From positions 6,616,505-6,680,504 of the forward strand of contig OU452233.1 in the NCBI GenBank assembly GCA_911728455.2: a stretch of DNA of 64,000 nt, read 5' to 3'. Under the pieces are notes generated by a model. That model did not search any database, was not told where the DNA came from, and saw only the letters and a list, made by a program, of their open reading frames with translations. Of the stretch, positions 59,381 through 64,000 are shown piece by piece. A program made the translations under genes and the position numbers. The stretch is from Marthasterias glacialis. Its lineage: Eukaryota > Echinodermata > Asteroidea > Forcipulatida > Asteriidae. Position 1 is the stretch's first letter, and every line of letters starts with the position of its first letter.

Positions 59381-59464
59381 ATTAAAAAAAACTCAACAAC
59401 CTGCCTTAAAAATAATATAATAAGCTCCTTGATTACCTAACTGTTGGTAGGTATGTGTGTTATA

Positions 59465-59492
59465 TAAGACTCTGGTATTATTATTATTATTA
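59465..59492 (+). repeat. LINE/SINE-type ATT tail
   Basis: ATATAAGACTCTGG then (TATTAT)n, matching the tail at 39013-39036. Confidence 0.6.
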
Positions 59493-59837
59493 CACCCTGT
59501 CCATATTTCTTGTACAGTGACAGGAAACCGCATCAAAACATGTCCTTCAAAGTGCAGACAAACCAAAACACTGAGTCAAGAAAAATGTCAGAAGATGTCT
59601 GCACAGAGAGTTTGCTGAAGGGTCAGATTCTCTATAGGGGGTGATCCCCACAATATATTGCATTGTTTTTGTTTACAGTGGTCCATAATAACCCAGGGAA
59701 TTTGGTAAACCACATCTATGCATGGAATGTCAATGCCATCAGACCCATGTGTTTATGATTGGAAAGAGATGGGTGTTGTACAACAACATTGCCATCAACC
59801 TGATTTATTCTTATACAAAGAATTAGTACGGAGGGCT

Positions 59838-59940
59838 TGACACAGTGTCATAGTGCAGCCATCTTGGATTCATTCCACTCAAATCAATGTAACCGGACCG
59901 AGGCTTGAAATGGCTAATTAGTTTGATCCCTTTGAAGAGA
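59838..59940 (+). repeat. Dispersed repeat J
   Basis: ATAGTGCAGCCATCTTGGAT, CACTCAAATCAATGTAACCG and GACCGAGGCTTG. Confidence 0.6.
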
Positions 59941-60723
59941 GATTCAGGAGTCATGCTTTTGCACATTGGGTACATGACCGTGCAATGATGTAATCAGGAT
60001 GAAGGTCTAATGAAGGTGTCCATCAGCCTGAGAATTGCTGTTATCTGATGTGCCATCATGTCTGAGAATTAATAAACGACTTAAAACCAACCCCCAATTT
60101 TCCCAAAAGGCGGTCAGCTAAAAGTATCACACTCGCAACTCGATGGTGCACAGACAATATGGCTGACATGAATTGTGAAATTCATTCACCATTCTCACAA
60201 AAAATCCATCTTACGCCATTAACACAGAAAAAGAAGGGGAAAAAATGCTTCTGTGTTAACCAGGAATGAACTCGTGCGATCGGAACTCGCACAATCGGGA
60301 TTGGGGGCGGGCACTGTGCTACAACCAAAAACTTGTCAACCTTTTCCCCATGATATACTCTGAAAATGGCGAACTGTAGACAACCTCTGTATTGTGAATC
60401 GTCTGTAGTTTCTGTTCAGTATTAGCATTATGATTGTTTGTGTTCTCTTTCAAATATCATGCTAGTCATATCCTTGCTTCCTAGACTTTTGGCTTGTCGA
60501 GCTCTTGTCGTGAGTCATGACAAAGTGATTAGAGTTGACATGGGTTGAAGACTGTCTGGAATGCAAAATGAAGCTGACCTTAGAAAGGCCTCGATTTTTG
60601 TTTTTATTTTTTTTCGTTTTGTTTACGGGTTGAGTCACACTTTTATTTTCGTTGAAAGAAATACCGAGTTGTGTACATTATTGGGTCGTTGGTTGAACTG
60701 TTGAATTCAGACATTTAACCTGG

Positions 60724-60850
60724 TCCTGATTTTATCAATGTTCAGCAAACTTATTTCCAAGGGAACCAATAAAGTGAACATTGCACAGTGATTTGGGATG
60801 GTAACCTATTTCTGCTAAGCACCATTTCTTTCTGTGCTTGACAAATTTAG
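60724..60850. repeat. Diverged GGGCCCAATT-family MITE part
   Basis: GATGGTAACCTATTTCTGCT then AAGCACCATTTC matches the inner part of the family. Termini are not recognisable. Confidence 0.45.
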
Positions 60851-60854
60851 GGTT

Positions 60855-61250
60855 TAAAGGCAAAGTATACCTTTGGTTTTTGGAACCGTACATTTGCCTT
60901 TATGCTATAGAATTGTAGATATATGCCATAAAACTAACCTGTGTAAATTTCAGTTCAAAAGGTGGCAGCGTTTTTGAGATATCACCAAAAATCTGGAGCA
61001 GTTGCGTTCACGCAGAAGAAGTGTCCGTCATTCGAATACACATTCGCTTCTCAGATTAACATTTTTGGGGGATAAAAAGTGATGTATTTTTCCATAACTG
61101 CAGTACTTCTAAGTGAAACGATTCTCAAAATGCATTATACTATCCAAAGCTGCTGTACTTCTTACCAAGTGAGTTATTATTGCCATAAATTTTCAGAGTC
61201 ATTACCAAACGTATACAGACCCTTTAACAGCTTTATAAAACTGGGACCTA
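60855..61250. repeat. Dispersed repeat I relative
   Basis: AAAGGCAAAGTATACCTTTG and TTTTTGAGATATCACCAAAA are phrases of a recurrent element type; assignment to family I is tentative. Confidence 0.4.
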
Positions 61251-61420
61251 CTTCAGGTTTTTGTTGTATACCTTAAAATTGCTCCCAAAGGAACCCCCAA
61301 AGCCCCCCTCTTCCCCCCTATAAAAACATACCTTTCTGTATACCACATGTACTTCATGTTCAGACAAATGATAAATTTAGACAATCCTTTCAACGACTTT
61401 TTTTGTCTCGACCTCAACAG

Positions 61421-61643
61421 AAGATCCCCATTCCAAGAAGCTGAGGGATCTCCTCTCCAACATCCAGCCGCCAGATGTCTACAACAGAACACCCCGTTCG
61501 GTCAATGTCAAATGGTCCCTGCCCCAGGTGCATTCTGGGAGTGTGGACTGTTGCCGCGAAGATGATATCGACCTATCCTCAGCGCGGTTTGAGCTGGTTC
61601 TGTCCGAGCGTAACAGGAGTGGGTCGTCCAAGACGTTTTACTG
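61421..61643 (+). CDS. FNDC3: FNDC3 orthologue, fourth coding exon (start of first FN3 domain)
   Basis: The acceptor is CCTCAACAG|AA (AG at 61419-61420) and the donor TACTG|GTAAGA (GT at 61644). It enters in phase 1 and leaves in phase 2. After the acidic junction (IDENDEDPHSKK) come LRDLLSNIQPP, the counterpart of the FNDC3A segment ending LLSNIVKP, and then the first FN3 strands with the conserved core Trp (residue 527, VNVKWSLP) and FELVLSERN. The join to the third exon across a 23.9-kb intron aligns with vertebrate FNDC3 without a gap, so no exon seems to be missing in between. A 23-residue insertion-like stretch between Trp527 and FELVL is rich in Asp/Ser/Cys. The domain continues in an exon beyond the window. 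Confidence 0.85.
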
Positions 61644-62827
61644 GTAAGAATTCTCTATTTGTTTAAATACTGTAATATCAAGACGTCTCCAAACTCTAAA
61701 GAACAATTAAGGAGAACTTGTAGGAACTTAATTTAATCCAGACACAGGCAGTGAGGTATTTTGGCTTGTGGTAGCCTGTTTTTGGTGGCGCACCCAAAGA
61801 GGGAGGGAAGGTGGACAAGTCTGCCAATTTGTAATCTCTAAAAAAGAGATATTTATAGGGAGATCAGTAAAAAGGAGAGTGAAAATTGGGGGGGGGGTCT
61901 TGGCACCCCCCACCCCGAAACCCTGCTGTTCTGTTTTTGTGTTTGAGTATTTCATATCATTTATTTTTCTCAGCCACAGTTCAAAGATTTTTTTCTGGTT
62001 GCACCACTGATAAGCAAGATTTGTTGTGCTTTTAAACAACTATTGTGCAGTCGTAAGATTTCTCAGGATTTTTCCTGATTTCAGGATTTTCTCAAAATAT
62101 CCTTGAGACTTCAAATGTTCTTCAAAGAAGTAAAGTGGTCACCGAAGGGAGAACGGAAGAGCCCATATTGTGTCCACCTGTAGTTTTGTATTTCTGGTGA
62201 TGCAGAGTCTGTAAACCTCCTGAATTGTAATATCAAAGAGGTTCTGGTCTAGAATAAGGGGGTGGGGGACTGAAGTCTGCAAATTGTTTTGAGGAATTTT
62301 CACATTTGGCAAATCTTATCCCTGATTATGATAAACCGTGTCATCATGTATCACCAACGTGAACATTCTGAAATCAGGTTGATACCCCGTGTTGCTGTGC
62401 CTTCTTTTGAACTTCGTTTCCCTTCTGTGGGTCTTGTGGTAAACACAATCTGCGCTCGGTGTCCCCAGCGCATGATGATTCATTGCAAAGGTTGGAGTCG
62501 ATGTGGAACACCACACCGATGACTTCCATGCAAAAGAGCAACGGTGTGATCATGGCACCCGCGTTGATAGCCAAGTTGATGTTTCGAATCCCTCCTGGCC
62601 ACTGTTGCCTGGCAGAAGTTTAGTAATCTGTCCTTGTATTCTGATTTGGAAACTTGACCTTTGAAGCTGTGTTTTATGACAGATTTTTTCCTGATTCTGT
62701 AGTTTGATAGCATTTGACTAGCCTGTTGGACGACTTGTTGTGGGTTTAGACTAGTCTGCAGCTGTTCAGACTGGAAAATTGCCAGCAAAAGTTAAAGATA
62801 CAGTAGGCCTACGGCCAGTGGTAATCG

Positions 62828-62935
62828 GGCCTGATACAATATGCCTGGTGCCCAGTGAAGTGTTCCAGTAAAAATTTAAAAATCCCACACAGAGGAAAAA
62901 AAATGCCTTACCCCTACAACAACAAAGTATCAAGC
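62828..62935 (+). repeat. AGGCCTGA-family repeat, diverged
   Basis: GGGCCTGATACAATATGCCT, GGTGCCCAGTGAAGTGTTCC and AATGCCTTACCC, closing with AAAGTATCAAGC. Confidence 0.6.
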
Positions 62936-63271
62936 TTGCTTACTGCAGAAATATCACTTGAAATCGAGATTCTTTTACTCTCTCAATTGAGAGGTTTCGG
63001 ATTTTAATACCCAAATGTTTGAAATTAACTGCACAGGTTGTGTATGATGGCGCAGCTGTGCAGAGAACTAACTCTGTGCCCATGTGTGCTGTGTAGATGC
63101 ATTCCGCACATAATGTCATATTGCAGGTTGGCATAGTGCATCTATCATTCAAAACCACAGTGGATGATATTGAATGGTCAGACTGTTGGAGGGTTGGCTG
63201 TGCATTGTGTAGATGCCTTCACAGCATCATATGTCAAGCTGGCATACATACATGTAATTTAGCTATATTTC

Positions 63272-63446
63272 AGGCCTTGATCTTAACCAAGGCCACCGAG
63301 GCCATTGGCCTCATGCCCTGTCGAGTTGGCCAGCATGCCCTTCAGAAAAATTGCACTGTCACTACCAACTTGGCCAGCATGCCCTTGTATAATTTCTCTG
63401 ATTTGGCCAGCAAAGTCCTGCCCCCGTTTTTCTTAAGATCCAGGCC
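63272..63446 (+). repeat. AGGCCTGA-family repeat, subfamily C
   Basis: Bounded by CAGGCCTTGATCTTAACC and CCAGGCCTGATAATTC. Its interior repeats TTGGCCAGCATGCCCTT twice, unlike A and B. Confidence 0.6.
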
Positions 63447-64000
63447 TGATAATTCATATTTAAAGTGGATAATATTGAATGGTCAGACAGCAGGAGGGTT
63501 TCATCATAAATTACAGTGTATGTTTACTACATTTGTATCTGTTTAAAAGAAACCGCTGTTCATACACCAATAGTGCCTGTTGAATTTTGTTCAATGGAAT
63601 TGGGATATTAATATTCTGTGGTATCTTGAATATGGACTTTTTTCTTGTTTTGGAAAGTTTTTCCTCGTAAAGAAGAAGGAAAGGGGGTAAAAAAAAATGT
63701 AAAAACAATTCTGATCGATTTGGACCACGACCAAGTAAGCCTTTTACGGCTTCCTAGAGCAAAGGGCTTCTTCCATGAACAGAAAGGGGGAAAGAAATAG
63801 TCAAAACAGGACAAGCCATATTGCGTGGTTTCCTGCTAGGGTGTAGAATGAGGGAGCACGCATGGGAAGCCCCTTTTACTACCCACTGACGCACGACATG
63901 TGAATATAATGTAAGTTTTTTTCGGACAACATCTATGCAGAAAATAGACAGTGACTAACCCTCACATGGCACTGATCATTCTCTCATCCTTTGAACTGGC

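Larger units (their letters stand above)
37486..61420 (+). other. FNDC3 intron (23.9 kb), repeat-rich
   Basis: Bounded by GT...AG. The protein alignment across it is continuous, so it appears to be a single intron. It contains LINE 3' ends, SINE copies in both orientations, hairpin elements, G28 and G29 homopolymers and many dispersed repeats. Stretches between the listed repeats (for example 39791-42946, 50202-51339, 56240-58039) show no gene that I can recognise. Confidence 0.75.
61644..64000 (+). other. FNDC3 intron, 5' part (continues beyond window)
   Basis: It starts at the donor GTAAGA. Two AGGCCTGA-family repeats lie at about 62828-62935 and 63272-63446. Nothing exon-like was recognised up to the window end. 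Confidence 0.7.

Noticed and set aside
63097-63546. 149-codon frame
   Set aside because: It runs through an AGGCCTGA-family repeat; the apparent coding is repeat-derived.

Overview
This is AT-rich, intron- and repeat-dominated metazoan DNA. A marine invertebrate deuterostome, probably an echinoderm, fits best. The reasons are a long, widely spaced gene with vertebrate-like phase-1 introns, a Ty3/gypsy element with the integrase-first pol order described from deuterostomes (Gmr1-like group), tRNA-derived SINEs, LINE 3' ends with ATT tails, many hairpin MITE-like repeats and a striking abundance of the palindrome TACATGTA. The species cannot be fixed from the sequence alone.

Only one host gene is supported. 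It is the 5' part of an FNDC3 (FNDC3A/FNDC3B family) orthologue on the + strand. Four coding exons can be joined through consistent splice sites and phases: 22121-22772, 34899-35432, 37186-37485 and 61421-61643. Together they encode 569 complete codons, ending inside the first fibronectin type III domain. The remaining FN3 domains and the C-terminal membrane anchor must lie beyond 64000. Introns are about 12.1, 1.75 and 23.9 kb. The first coding exon probably begins at an acceptor at 21984, so a non-coding first exon or an alternative promoter should lie upstream.

The second substantial coding region is a 971-codon retrotransposon pol ORF (17798-20713, +) followed by a polypurine tract and a probable 986-bp 3' LTR (20833-21818, ends TGTCAC...GTGACA). 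The order is integrase, then reverse transcriptase, then RNase H, although the sequences are Ty3/gypsy-like; this is the reversed order of Gmr1-like elements. Catalytic residues are present and the frame is open, but gag, protease, primer-binding site and 5' LTR are missing. The LTR ends only 166 bp before the FNDC3 acceptor and carries a TATA box and a consensus splice donor, so it could drive an alternative FNDC3 transcript.

Layout: 1-17.7 kb has no recognisable gene and holds repeats (a 44-bp minisatellite split by a 1.35-kb insertion, a 1.45-kb long inverted repeat, a LINE 3' end, MITEs). 17.7-21.8 kb is the retroelement. 22-64 kb is the FNDC3 gene, whose introns are packed with the same repeat families in both orientations. 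Almost all short open frames outside the exons and the pol gene lie in repeats or in unconstrained sequence and are not called. Repeat families and ends were recognised by eye; their limits are approximate.
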